Shown in pieces: positions 25,793-33,975 of a stretch of DNA of 64,000 bases. Both the position numbers and the translations under genes were made by a program. The notes under the pieces were generated by a model. It was not told the DNA's origin and searched no databases. It saw only the letters and a program-made list of their open reading frames with translations. The stretch lies in NCBI RefSeq assembly GCF_002024165.1, contig NZ_MWQN01000004.1:434001-498000 (forward strand), read 5' to 3'. This DNA comes from Embleya scabrispora (GTDB taxonomy: Bacteria; Actinomycetota; Actinomycetes; Streptomycetales; Streptomycetaceae). Position 1 is the first letter of the stretch. Every line of letters starts with the position of its first letter.

Positions 25793-26938
25793 TCAAGGTG
25801 TGGTGTGGCCCACGGCCTCGGCGTAGAAGGAGCGGTCGACGAGTTTGTCCTCCGGCAGCGCCGGGGCCTCGATGACCTTGCCCTCGATGTACATGCTCTG
25901 GACCCGGTCGGTCGTGCCGCCGCGGATCTCCCAGTCGACCACCTGCGCGGGCACGGACTTCAGCAGTTCGGGTTTGCTGCCCAGCGTCGTCGCCAACTCC
26001 TCGACGAAGGCCGGGTCCTGCTTGTAGTCGCCGGCGAAGTAGGTGTTCACGGTGCGGATCAGCGCGCGCAGGAACGCGACGCCCGCGTCCCGGTTCTTCT
26101 CCAGGAGGTTTTGCCCGTAGAGCATTCCGCCGAGCGGCTCGCCGACCGGCTGGCCCCCCAGGAAGGTGTACTCCGGCTTGCCCTCGAAGTCCTTCCAGAC
26201 GGGGTCGAGCAGCCATGCGGCGTCGATACCGCCGTTCTTGAACGCCTCGGGCACACCCGCGCCGTCCAGTTGCTGGAAGGAGACCTCGGTGGGCTTCGTC
26301 CGGTGGCGGGCGAGCACGCTCTGGATCGGGTACATGATCACCGACGTCTTGCCCACCAGTGTCCCGAAGCGCGCGTTCTTGAGGTCGACGGCGTCGCCGG
26401 TCCTGCCGTTCTTGACCCGGGCCCAGACTCCGGTCCTGGACTCGGGCGCCGCCGAGTAGTTGCCGGCGACCCACTTGATGTCGAAGCCCTGCTTGACCGC
26501 GTTGACCATGCCGGCCTCGGGCGCCGAATACAGCACGTCCACCTGGCCCTTGGCGAGCAGCGTGATCGCGTCGGTGGCCGGCATCTGCTTGAGCTCGACG
26601 TCCAGGCCCTCCTTGGCGAACTCGCCCTTGGCGATCGCGGTGCGCAGCGGGCCGAGGTATTCGGCCGACAACGATCCCGCGGTCACGGTGAGTTTCGCCT
26701 TCTGCGCGAGCGGCTTGGCGGCGGGCGAACCCGCCGCGCAGCGCGCGGGCTTGCGGGTCGGGGACAGGTCGGCCGGGTCGGTCCACGCCTTCTCGCAGCC
26801 CGCGACCGCCTCGATCGCACGTTTGGGCTGCGGGGTCTTGGGCCGGTCCGAGCCGGAGTCGGCGGAGCCGCCGCAGGCGGCGAGCAGCGCGGTGCACGCC
26901 AACAGTGCGGTGGTGGTGAGGAATCCACGTCTCGCCAT
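25793..26938 (-). CDS. ABC importer substrate-binding lipoprotein (NitT/TauT family)
   Basis: A 381-residue SsuA/TauA/NMT1-like binding protein. It has a lipoprotein signal with an AACGGS lipobox at about residue 21, a short linker, and a two-lobe binding domain with features such as LTVTAGSLSAEYLGPLRTAIAKGEFAKEGLDVEL, LLAKGQVDVLYSAPEAGMVNAVKQGFDIKWVAGN and GGIDAAWLLDPVWKDF. An extra N-terminal stretch with two cysteines (GCEKAW and ARCAAG) is unusual. It is the last gene of a three-gene importer. The family carries nitrate, sulfonates, taurine, pyrimidine precursors or aromatic acids; no tauD/ssuD-like gene is near, so the substrate is open. Confidence 0.9.
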   Translation of the reverse strand: MARRGFLTTTALLACTALLAACGGSADSGSDRPKTPQPKRAIEAVAGCEKAWTDPADLSPTRKPARCAAGSPAAKPLAQKAKLTVTAGSLSAEYLGPLRTAIAKGEFAKEGLDVELKQMPATDAITLLAKGQVDVLYSAPEAGMVNAVKQGFDIKWVAGNYSAAPESRTGVWARVKNGRTGDAVDLKNARFGTLVGKTSVIMYPIQSVLARHRTKPTEVSFQQLDGAGVPEAFKNGGIDAAWLLDPVWKDFEGKPEYTFLGGQPVGEPLGGMLYGQNLLEKNRDAGVAFLRALIRTVNTYFAGDYKQDPAFVEELATTLGSKPELLKSVPAQVVDWEIRGGTTDRVQSMYIEGKVIEAPALPEDKLVDRSFYAEAVGHTTP

Positions 26939-27021
26939 GATGCGCCTTTCGGGGTCGGTGCGCCCGGTGGTGATCGGGCCGACCGGGCGCGAGCCGGCCC
27001 GGCCGAGGTGGTGACGTCGGG

Positions 27022-27894
27022 TCAGGACTGCCCGGGACCGCGGTCGCGCGGTGCCCACGGGGTGCACAGTCGGCCCACCCGGCGGATCAGCTCGGAGAAC
27101 AGCACGCCGACGACGGCGACCACGATGATCCCGACGAACATCGCGCGGTTGTCGAAGAGTTGCCGCGAATTGAAGATCACGTAGCCCAGGCCCTTGTTGT
27201 CGGGCGAGGCGATTCCCTCGGAGGCGATGATGACCAGGACCGCGACGCCCGCCGAGATCCGCAGGCCCACCATCACCTGCGGCAGCGAAGCGGGCAGCAG
27301 CACGTGCCGGAACATCTGCCAGGGGCCGGCGCCGAAGACCGCTCCGGCCTCGCGGTAGCCGTCGGGTACGGCGATGACGGCGGCCATCGTGGCGATCCAT
27401 ACGAAGAAGAACACCGTCACCGCGACGAGCGCGATGTGCGGCGACTCGCCGAGGCCGAACATGGTCATGAAGATCGGGAGGAGCGCGAGCTTGGGCACCA
27501 CGTACAGGGCGTCCAGGGTGGGTTCGAGCGCGGCCCGGATCAGGGCGTTGGTACCCATCAGGAGGCCGACGACGAATCCGCCGAGGGCGCCGATCGCGTA
27601 GCCGGGCAGGACCCGGGCGAGGGTGGCCCATACGTCCGGCCACAGCTTGCCGTCGGTGGCGTCGGACCAACCGTCCGCGACGATGGTCGAGGGCGCGGGG
27701 TAGAGCCGGTCGTCGATCCACCCCTGTTTCGCGGCGAGTTGCCACCACAGCAGGAGCAGCACGGGCACGACGACGGCCAGAGCGACCTCCAGGAGTCGGC
27801 GCCGCGTCCGCGCCCGGCCGGGGTCACGCTCTGCGGCACCCGGCTCGCGGACCAGCACTCGGATCGGCGCGGCGTCCTTCACGGTGACCGTCAC
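27022..27894 (-). CDS. ABC importer permease (SsuC/TauC type)
   Basis: A 290-residue inner-membrane permease with about six membrane helices. The first helix is at about 40-60 (LLEVALAVVVPVLLLLWWQLA); the BPD_transp_1 signature region is GYREAGAVFGAGPWQMFRHVLLPASLPQVMVGLRISAG (EAA loop). The GTG start at 27894 overlaps the ATPase stop by four bases (GTGA). Gene order ATPase, permease, binding protein matches the NitT/TauT family importers. Confidence 0.92.
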   Translation of the reverse strand: MTVTVKDAAPIRVLVREPGAAERDPGRARTRRRLLEVALAVVVPVLLLLWWQLAAKQGWIDDRLYPAPSTIVADGWSDATDGKLWPDVWATLARVLPGYAIGALGGFVVGLLMGTNALIRAALEPTLDALYVVPKLALLPIFMTMFGLGESPHIALVAVTVFFFVWIATMAAVIAVPDGYREAGAVFGAGPWQMFRHVLLPASLPQVMVGLRISAGVAVLVIIASEGIASPDNKGLGYVIFNSRQLFDNRAMFVGIIVVAVVGVLFSELIRRVGRLCTPWAPRDRGPGQS

Positions 27895-28781
27895 GGTGCG
27901 ACCTCCTCCTTGCCCATGTCCTGATCCTGGTTCCGCGCGCCGACCTGTTTCGGGTCCCGGTCCGTGTGCGGGTCCGTTTCCCGTCCCGGGCCGGTCGCCT
28001 GCTCGACCTCTCCGCGCAGCAGTTCCCACAGTTCGGCCTGCATCGCGGCGAACTCCGTTGACCTGCGAACCTCTCCGGTACGGGGGCGGGCGAACGGCGG
28101 TACCCGCTCGGCGATCAGTCGACCCGGGCGCGCGGACATCACCAGGACACGATCGCCGAGGACCAGCGCCTCCTCGAGGCTGTGCGTGACGAACAGGACG
28201 GTGCGCTTGTCGGCCTGGCAGATCTCCAGGAGTTCGTCCTGCAGGATCGTCCGCAGTTGCGCGTCCAACGCCGCGAACGGCTCGTCCATGAGCAGGATTT
28301 CCGGCTCGACCGCGAGGGCCCGCGCGATCGACACGCGCTGCTGCATACCGCCGGACAGGGCCGCGGGGTACCGGTCGGCGAAGTCCGCGAGTCCGAGTCG
28401 GTCGAGCCAGTCGCGGGCTCGGGCGTTCGCCTCCTTGCGGGGTACCCGACGCAGGTCCAGGCCGAACCGGACGTTCGCCAACACCGTCTTCCAGGGGCTG
28501 ATGCCGTAGTTCTGGAACACCATCGCGGCGGGGTTCGCGGTCGCCGCCGTCACCTCGACCCGGCCGGCGGTCGGCTTGACCAGGCCGGCCACGATCCGCA
28601 GGAAGGTGGACTTGCCGCACCCGGACGGGCCGACGACGCAGCAGAACTCTCCGGACGCGACCTCCAGTTCGAGGGGGCCGAGCGCGTGCACGCGACTCGC
28701 GCCGCGACCGAACCGGCGCTCGACCCCGGCAGCTCGGATCCCGCCGGCCTGCGCGGCCGACTCGGGCGGTTCCTGGCCCAC
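27891..28781 (-). CDS. ABC importer ATPase (SsuB/TauB type)
   Basis: A 296-residue ATPase. Walker A GPSGCGKST, Q-loop VFQNYGISPW, signature LSGGMQQRVSIARALA, Walker B ILLMDEPFAALD and the H-loop VLFVTHSLEEAL are all present. The C-terminal 60 residues form a charged tail (TDPHTDRDPKQVGARNQDQDM) longer than usual. Start is set at GTG 28781, because an AGGGG site lies eight bases upstream; GTG 28790 is an alternative. It is the first gene of the importer operon. Confidence 0.92.
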   Translation of the reverse strand: MGQEPPESAAQAGGIRAAGVERRFGRGASRVHALGPLELEVASGEFCCVVGPSGCGKSTFLRIVAGLVKPTAGRVEVTAATANPAAMVFQNYGISPWKTVLANVRFGLDLRRVPRKEANARARDWLDRLGLADFADRYPAALSGGMQQRVSIARALAVEPEILLMDEPFAALDAQLRTILQDELLEICQADKRTVLFVTHSLEEALVLGDRVLVMSARPGRLIAERVPPFARPRTGEVRRSTEFAAMQAELWELLRGEVEQATGPGRETDPHTDRDPKQVGARNQDQDMGKEEVAP

Positions 28782-29439
28782 GTGTCTCACCCCTGAAGTC
28801 CGTACGATCCGTCGTTCCTTGCAACCAGTGCCATACGCGCCCGAGTTCGAGCACACCCGGTACCCCACCGGAGTCGATCATTCCGCTCGACCGGCGTGAC
28901 GATATGACGATGCGTCAGATTTCACAATCGATAGGGTCGACAAGATGACTTTGATCTTGAAGCGCACCACCCGAAACCCGAGCACCGCACGCGACCGAAC
29001 CCCACAAGTCAGGACCCCGTGGCGACCGCACGCACGCGGCCCACACAGAAGCGAGCAACAGCAACCCGGCCGGTGCGAGATGCGGCTGCCGGTCCCTCGA
29101 CACGGGTGCACTCCTTGAGCACTGTCCCGGAGCCCGACCGAGGTTTGCCCTGTTGTTGCGGGCGGCCGGTGCGGGGTCCGTCCGAGTCGCGATGGGCCGC
29201 CGCCGCGTTCAGGGCTCCAAGACTCCGGCCTCTCGGCGAGGCGGGCGCGTCGCTCGGCGAAAACCGGCCGGCAACGGGGGCGGGGAGGATGCTCGGGTTC
29301 CGTCCTCCGAGGAGCCTTCCCACCCGGAAAGCTTGCCCGTCCCGCCGGAATCCGAGTCCTGGAGCCCTGAACGCGGCGACGGCCGGCCCGGGCCCGTCAG
29401 GTTGGTTGGGGGCGGGTCCGGGCCGGGGGGTGGTGGGGA
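28782..29439. other. intergenic region upstream of importer operon, with short repeats
   Basis: About 660 bases without a supported gene. An AT-richer part (28890-28970) contains overlapping direct repeats of TGACGAT (TGACGATATGACGAT, 28897-28911) followed by GCGTCA, a possible regulator site for the importer. A long-spaced inverted repeat at 29201-29378 is listed separately. Confidence 0.4.
29201..29378. repeat. inverted repeat, 19-base perfect arms, 140-base spacer
   Basis: CGCCGCGTTCAGGGCTCCA at 29201-29219 recurs as its exact reverse complement at 29360-29378; the similarity continues inward through GACTC with single mismatches. The arms are in non-coding DNA between the importer and the sugar dehydrogenase genes. 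Confidence 0.7.
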
Positions 29440-31632
29440 TCAGGGGGTGGTTGGGGGTGGAGTTGTGTGCCGGCTCGTGGAATCGTTCCGGGTGGGCTTG
29501 TCGGGGGTGAGGGCGTTGTCCGTGGGGGTTATCGACGTCGGCTGGGGCTTGCCGGGGGTCGGGGTCATTCCGTTCGAGTAGACGATGTCGATCAGCAGGA
29601 TCCGGTCGTTGCCCGCCGTGCCGTCCTTGTCCGTGGACGTGGTGAGCCAGATGTCCCCGTCGGGGTCGACCTCCACGGTGCGCAGTCGGTCGTACGTCCC
29701 CTCGAAGTACGTCTTTTGCTCGACCAGGTCGGAGTTGGCGTCGATGCGCAGCCGGTAGACGCGCTGGCCCCGGGTCGTGGCCACGAACACGTGGTCGTTG
29801 ATGATGGTCAGGCCGCTCGGCGAGGCGGACGACACCGGCCAGGTCTTCTTCGGTGCGATGTACCCGGCGCAACTGCCCTCGGTGCCCTGGCAGTTGGGCC
29901 AGCCGTAATTGCCGCCCCGCTGGATCAGGTTGACCTCGTCCATGATGTTGTCGCCGAACTCCGCCTGCCAGAGTCGGCCCTGGGAGTCGAAGTCCAGGCC
30001 CTGCGGGTTGCGGTGCCCGATGGACCAGACCGCGTTGCCGAACGGGTTGTCCGACGGGATCGAGCCGTCCGGGTTGATGCGCAGGATCTTGCCGTTGAGG
30101 GAGTTCTTGTCCTGCGCCCGGGAGTCGTTCTGGGCGTCGCCCATGCCGGCGTACAGCTTGCCGTCGGGGCCGAAGCGCAGCCGTCCGCCGTTGTGGTAGC
30201 GACTCTTGGCCATGCCGTCCAGCAGCACCTTGTAGCCGCTGAGCGCGTTGTTCTCCAGCTTCATCCGGGCGATGCGGTTGCCGTCGGACGAGGTGTGCAG
30301 GAAGTACACGTAGTGGTCGGTGGCGAAGTTCGGGGAGACCTCCACGCCCATCAGACCGCCCTCGCCGCCGGTGGTCTGCGAGTTGGGCACCTTGCCGAGT
30401 TTCGTCTTCTGGCCGGATTTGGTCAGTCGGTAGACGTCGAAGGTGTTCCGCTCGGTGTAGATCCCGGAGCCGTCCGGCAGGAACGCCACGCCCCAGGCCA
30501 CATCCACACCACTGGCCAGGGTCTTCACCGTGCCCGGGTCGGGGACGCCGCCCGCCTGGGAGCCGGCGGTGGTGACGCTGATCTCCGCGCCGAACGCCGA
30601 CCGGTTGCCCTTGGCGTCGAAGGCCCGCACCTTGAACCGGTACGCCGTGGCCGCCTTCAGGCCGGCGACGGTCGTGGACGCGGTCTCCGAGGTGCCGGCG
30701 GCGGCGCCGTCACGGTAGATGTCATATCCCGTGACCTGCACGTTGTCGGTGGACGGGGTCCAGGCCAGGTCGACGCTCGTCGCGGTCTTGCCGGTGGCGC
30801 GCAGCCCCTGCGGCACACTCGGCGCCTCGCCGTCGGGCGGCGCGGGCAGCGTGGCGATGGTGACCGCGTTGCTGGCGTCGGAGACGTTCGGGACGGCGTC
30901 GCGCGCGAATACGGTCCAGTCGTACCCGGTCCCGGGCGTCAGGCCGGTCACCGTGGTGGCCAGTGTGGAGCCGTCGACCTGCTTCATGAGTTGGCCGTGC
31001 TGGTAGACGTCGTACCCGGTGACCTTCACGTTGTCACCGGCCGCGTCCCAGGCGAGGGACACGGAGGTGGTGGTCGGCTCCTTGTCCTTGCGCAGGTTCT
31101 TCGGGGCCGTCGGCTTCTCGGTGTCGGTCGGGCCCTGCGGAGTGACGATCAGGCTGTCGAGGTTGGGGCCGTCCACGCCCGAGGTGGTGACGCGGATCCT
31201 GTTGGTGCCGGCGGCCAGTGGCGTCGTGACGGAGGCCGTCTTCCAGGTCGTCCAGGCGCCGGTGCCGGGGAAGGAGAGATCGTTGGCGGCCTGGGTACCG
31301 TTGACGGTGACGTCCAGCGGGCGGTCGACGGACGTGCCGTTGGCGTAGCGGAAGTCGAGCTTCGTGGCGCCCGGTTGCTCCGCCTGGACGGTGAACTCGA
31401 CGTACGCGTCGGAGACCGCGTCGAAGTTCACGAAGCCGGTGCCGGTGTGGCCGGCGTGGTTGGACTCCACCTTGCCCTTGACGACCTGGGCGGCCTCGGC
31501 CTCGTACGTGGCGGCGGCGCGAGGAAGCGGAGCGGAGTGGGCGGCGGGCATCGCCACGCAGAGCGAGGCGGTGGTGGCCGCGGCCACCAGGGCGCCGAAC
31601 GCCCTGGACGGCCGGGGTTTGCTGCGTCTCAC
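29440..31632 (-). CDS. secreted CBM-FnIII-FnIII-PQQ-type sugar dehydrogenase
   Basis: A 730-residue exported protein from GTG 31632, behind a clear GGAGG site. The signal peptide (RAFGALVAAATTASLCVAMPAAHSA) ends near residue 33. Next come a CBM6/35-like module (about 40-165; YEAEAAQVVKG to GPNLDSLIVTP), two fibronectin III repeats (about 175-270 and 275-365) and a soluble glucose/sorbosone dehydrogenase beta-propeller (about 375-690; VDVAWGVAFLPDGSGIYTERNT, YHNGGRLRFGPDGKLYAGMGDAQN, IGHRNPQGLDFDSQGRLWQAEFG). A Pro/Thr-rich tail ends it. It would oxidise a sugar outside the cell, held on a polysaccharide by the CBM. A perfect palindrome 155 bases upstream may control it. Confidence 0.88.
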   Translation of the reverse strand: MRRSKPRPSRAFGALVAAATTASLCVAMPAAHSAPLPRAAATYEAEAAQVVKGKVESNHAGHTGTGFVNFDAVSDAYVEFTVQAEQPGATKLDFRYANGTSVDRPLDVTVNGTQAANDLSFPGTGAWTTWKTASVTTPLAAGTNRIRVTTSGVDGPNLDSLIVTPQGPTDTEKPTAPKNLRKDKEPTTTSVSLAWDAAGDNVKVTGYDVYQHGQLMKQVDGSTLATTVTGLTPGTGYDWTVFARDAVPNVSDASNAVTIATLPAPPDGEAPSVPQGLRATGKTATSVDLAWTPSTDNVQVTGYDIYRDGAAAGTSETASTTVAGLKAATAYRFKVRAFDAKGNRSAFGAEISVTTAGSQAGGVPDPGTVKTLASGVDVAWGVAFLPDGSGIYTERNTFDVYRLTKSGQKTKLGKVPNSQTTGGEGGLMGVEVSPNFATDHYVYFLHTSSDGNRIARMKLENNALSGYKVLLDGMAKSRYHNGGRLRFGPDGKLYAGMGDAQNDSRAQDKNSLNGKILRINPDGSIPSDNPFGNAVWSIGHRNPQGLDFDSQGRLWQAEFGDNIMDEVNLIQRGGNYGWPNCQGTEGSCAGYIAPKKTWPVSSASPSGLTIINDHVFVATTRGQRVYRLRIDANSDLVEQKTYFEGTYDRLRTVEVDPDGDIWLTTSTDKDGTAGNDRILLIDIVYSNGMTPTPGKPQPTSITPTDNALTPDKPTRNDSTSRHTTPPPTTP

Positions 31633-31992
31633 GGTGTCCTCCAGCGAAGAGGGGCCGAGCGCGGGGGCGGCTCGGCGGCTCGTGGGGCTCGTGGTGCTCC
31701 CCGGCGGGGCCGCTGCGAGCGTCTTCGTGGTAGGCGATTTCCGGCAACGGTCGTTCGCGCGGGGGAAGTCGGCGCTGGACCCTGGATAGTTAGGAAACTT
31801 TCCTAACTGGTGATGGAGCACGCTAGAGCCCGGTGGGGCACCTGTCAACGGGTCACGCGCCACGAACCGCGGCCCGTCGGGCAAGGCCGGTGCAGCGCAG
31901 ACCCGAGGCGTCGGGTCGGGCCCGCGCCGCGTGGTCGGCGGTACCGACCCGGTCGTGATCGGGCCTCCGTGGCGGCATGCAACCCTGGTTCG
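31633..31992. other. divergent promoter region of the sugar dehydrogenase and polyprenyl synthase genes
   Basis: No gene. It contains the perfect palindrome at 31788-31808 listed below; the rest is leader sequence. The plus-strand frame open here (from 31810) is Arg/Pro-rich and only becomes coding at 31993. Confidence 0.5.
31788..31808. promoter_or_regulatory. perfect 21-base palindromic operator
   Basis: AGTTAGGAAA-C-TTTCCTAACT, with two perfect 10-base arms around one base, is the only AT-rich element in this intergenic region. Palindromes with this GTTAGGAAA/TTTCCTAAC core occur upstream of secreted carbohydrate-active enzymes in actinomycetes, to my recollection. Here it lies before the secreted sugar dehydrogenase. 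Confidence 0.7.
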
Positions 31993-33084
31993 GTGAACGA
32001 CGCCCTTATCGCCGCCCTGCACCGCGCGACCGGCCACCAACAGCGGTTCGAAGCCCGCTTCGCGGCCTATTTCGACACCCTGACCGATCCGGCGAGCGGC
32101 GCCCTGGACCTGCCGCCACACGGCGCGTTTCCCCGCCAGGCTCTCGACCTGGTACGCGAGTTGTCGCTGCGCGGCGGCAAACGCCTTCGGGTCGCGCTGC
32201 TGCACGAGGCGGCCGCCCTGGTCACGCACGAGTCGGTGCCCGGGCTCGACGATGCCGCCGTGAGCATCGAACTCCTGCACACCCACGGCCTGATCCACGA
32301 CGACATCATCGACGACGCACCCGTACGCCGAGGCGGCCCATCCACCTACTACGCCTACCGCGACCGATTCCCCGACCGGCCCGACGTCGCCCTCGCCCTG
32401 GCCGTCCTCGCCGGTGACCTGGCCGCGTTCCTGTCCATGCGCGTCCTGCTCGCCGCCGACCTGCCACCCGCCCGCATCCCGGCCATGGCCGCCGTCCCCG
32501 CCGAGGCCGGGGCCGCCATGATCAACGGGCAAATCCTGGACCTGGAACGCGACTTCCATCCCGCCGCCGGCATCGGGTTCCTGCACACCGTCACCGAGTA
32601 CAAGTCGACCCGCTACTCGGTGCTCGCCCCGCTGCGGCTGGGCCTGCTCGCCGCCGGCGCCGACATCGCTTTGTACGAGGGCGAACTGCGCGCCTACGCC
32701 ACCGCGGTGGGCATCGCCAACCAGATCCACGACGACTGGCTCGACCTCTTCGGCGACTCGGCAGCCCTCGGCAAACCGCTCGGATCCGACATCCGTACCG
32801 GGCGACGCAGCTACGTCGTCCGGGCCCTGCTGGCGGCGGCGGACGACGCCGAACGCAAGGTGCTGGACGCGGTCCTGGGAGATCCGGCCTGCGACGACGA
32901 CGCCCTCGACCGGATCCGCCGGATCGCACGCGCTCACGGCATCGACAGCAGCCTGCGAGCCGACGCCGAGCACCACGCGCGCCAAGCGGCGGCGCAGGCC
33001 GGCACGTGGGGTCACCGATGGCGGCCGGACGCCGTGGCGTTCTTCGAACACCTGCCGGCCTGGTCCGTCATGCGCGATCGGTAG
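31993..33084 (+). CDS. polyprenyl (isoprenyl) diphosphate synthase
   Basis: A 363-residue all-helical trans-prenyltransferase. GGKRLRVALLHEAA binds the diphosphate; the first Asp-rich motif is IHDDIIDDAPVRRGG and the second is QIHDDWLDLFGD. Such enzymes extend allylic diphosphates with isopentenyl diphosphate to geranyl, farnesyl or geranylgeranyl diphosphate. In the first motif the bulky residues upstream (SIELLHTHGL) are compatible with a product of C15-C20, which I cannot settle. Start GTG 31993 is chosen because coding-like composition begins there. No terpene cyclase is next to it, so it is probably a stand-alone isoprenoid gene. Confidence 0.85.
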   Translation: MNDALIAALHRATGHQQRFEARFAAYFDTLTDPASGALDLPPHGAFPRQALDLVRELSLRGGKRLRVALLHEAAALVTHESVPGLDDAAVSIELLHTHGLIHDDIIDDAPVRRGGPSTYYAYRDRFPDRPDVALALAVLAGDLAAFLSMRVLLAADLPPARIPAMAAVPAEAGAAMINGQILDLERDFHPAAGIGFLHTVTEYKSTRYSVLAPLRLGLLAAGADIALYEGELRAYATAVGIANQIHDDWLDLFGDSAALGKPLGSDIRTGRRSYVVRALLAAADDAERKVLDAVLGDPACDDDALDRIRRIARAHGIDSSLRADAEHHARQAAAQAGTWGHRWRPDAVAFFEHLPAWSVMRDR

Positions 33085-33089
33085 AAACC

Positions 33090-33109
33090 ACCCCACCCCA
33101 CCCCACCCC
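33090..33109. repeat. short tandem repeat (ACCCC)4
   Basis: Four perfect ACCCC units directly after the polyprenyl synthase stop, followed by a small CGCCCG/CGGGCG hairpin (33109-33125) that may end transcription between the convergent genes. Confidence 0.7.
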
Positions 33110-33163
33110 GCCCGCCGACCGGGCGGCTCGACCCCTCGTCGGCGGCGGGTGCGGCGAAAGCGG

Positions 33164-33894
33164 TCATCCGTCGGCCGACATCGATTCGAACGCGCCGATG
33201 AGTTCGTCGAACTCCGCCCGCACCAAGGGCACGTGGGCATCGGCGCCCGGCAGCACCCAGAACCTGTCCTCCCGGATCGCCGCGGCGACCTGTTCGCCGG
33301 CCTCCGCGGCGCTCATCGCCCCCGCCTGCGACCTGCGCATCGCGTCGAGCACGTCCCGGGCGGACGGAGTCGCGCGCCCGTCGTCGGGCGCCTCGTCGTC
33401 GGCGTCCGTAGCGGGGCGGCCGTCGACCCGGTCGAGCATCTCGGACCGCACCTTGCCCGGACACAGCAGCGACACCCCGACCGCGGTTCCGGCGAGTTCG
33501 GCGCGAAGTCCCTTGGTGAGGCCGACGATCGCGTGTTTCGTTGCGCCGTAGGGTCCGGTCATCGCGCCGCCGATCAAGCCGCCCATCGACGCGGTGTTCA
33601 CGATGTGCCCGCCCTCCGGCTGCGCGAGCATCAGCGGAACGAACGTGCGCACGCCGTGCACGACGCCCCACAGATTGACGTCCACGACCCACCGCCAGTC
33701 GGCGAGTTCGGTCTCCCACTGCCTGTTCAGCGTCCACACCCCGGCGTTGTTGCAGACGACGTCGATCCGTCCGAAGCCGGCCAGTGCGGCATCCGCGAGG
33801 GCCCGGACGGCAGCCGCGTCCCGCGTGCGATGCCGTAGCCGATCCCACCGGCCGCCCCGGTGACCACTCCGACCCGTCCCGCAAGTTCCCGCAT
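33164..33894 (-). pseudogene. short-chain dehydrogenase with internal deletion
   Basis: From ATG 33894 the frame reads MRELAGRVGVVTGAAGGIGYGIARG, the cofactor-binding start of an SDR. At about 33805-33830 it switches frame to RDAAAVRALADAALAGFGRIDVVCNNAGVWTL and then stays normal to the stop (VNTASMGG, catalytic YGATK, LLCPGKV). Between GIAR and RDAAAV, SDR proteins usually have about 35-40 residues including the second strand and acidic NAD-specificity residue; these are absent. So roughly 100 or more bases are lost, in a number that is not a multiple of three. The gene is probably dead, unlike the simple one-base shifts elsewhere in this window. Confidence 0.7.
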
Positions 33895-33975
33895 CCCGCT
33901 TCCCGCTTCCTTCCCGTCCGGACGACCCTCTCCCCCAGTCTTTCGGCCTTGTCGAATTCGGTGTCCGGTGACCGG

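Noticed and set aside
29009-29872. Minus-strand open frame across the region before the sugar dehydrogenase and its 3' part.
   Set aside because: Its C-terminal part is the shadow of the sugar dehydrogenase gene and the rest has Arg/Pro-rich shadow composition; no ribosome site or domain.
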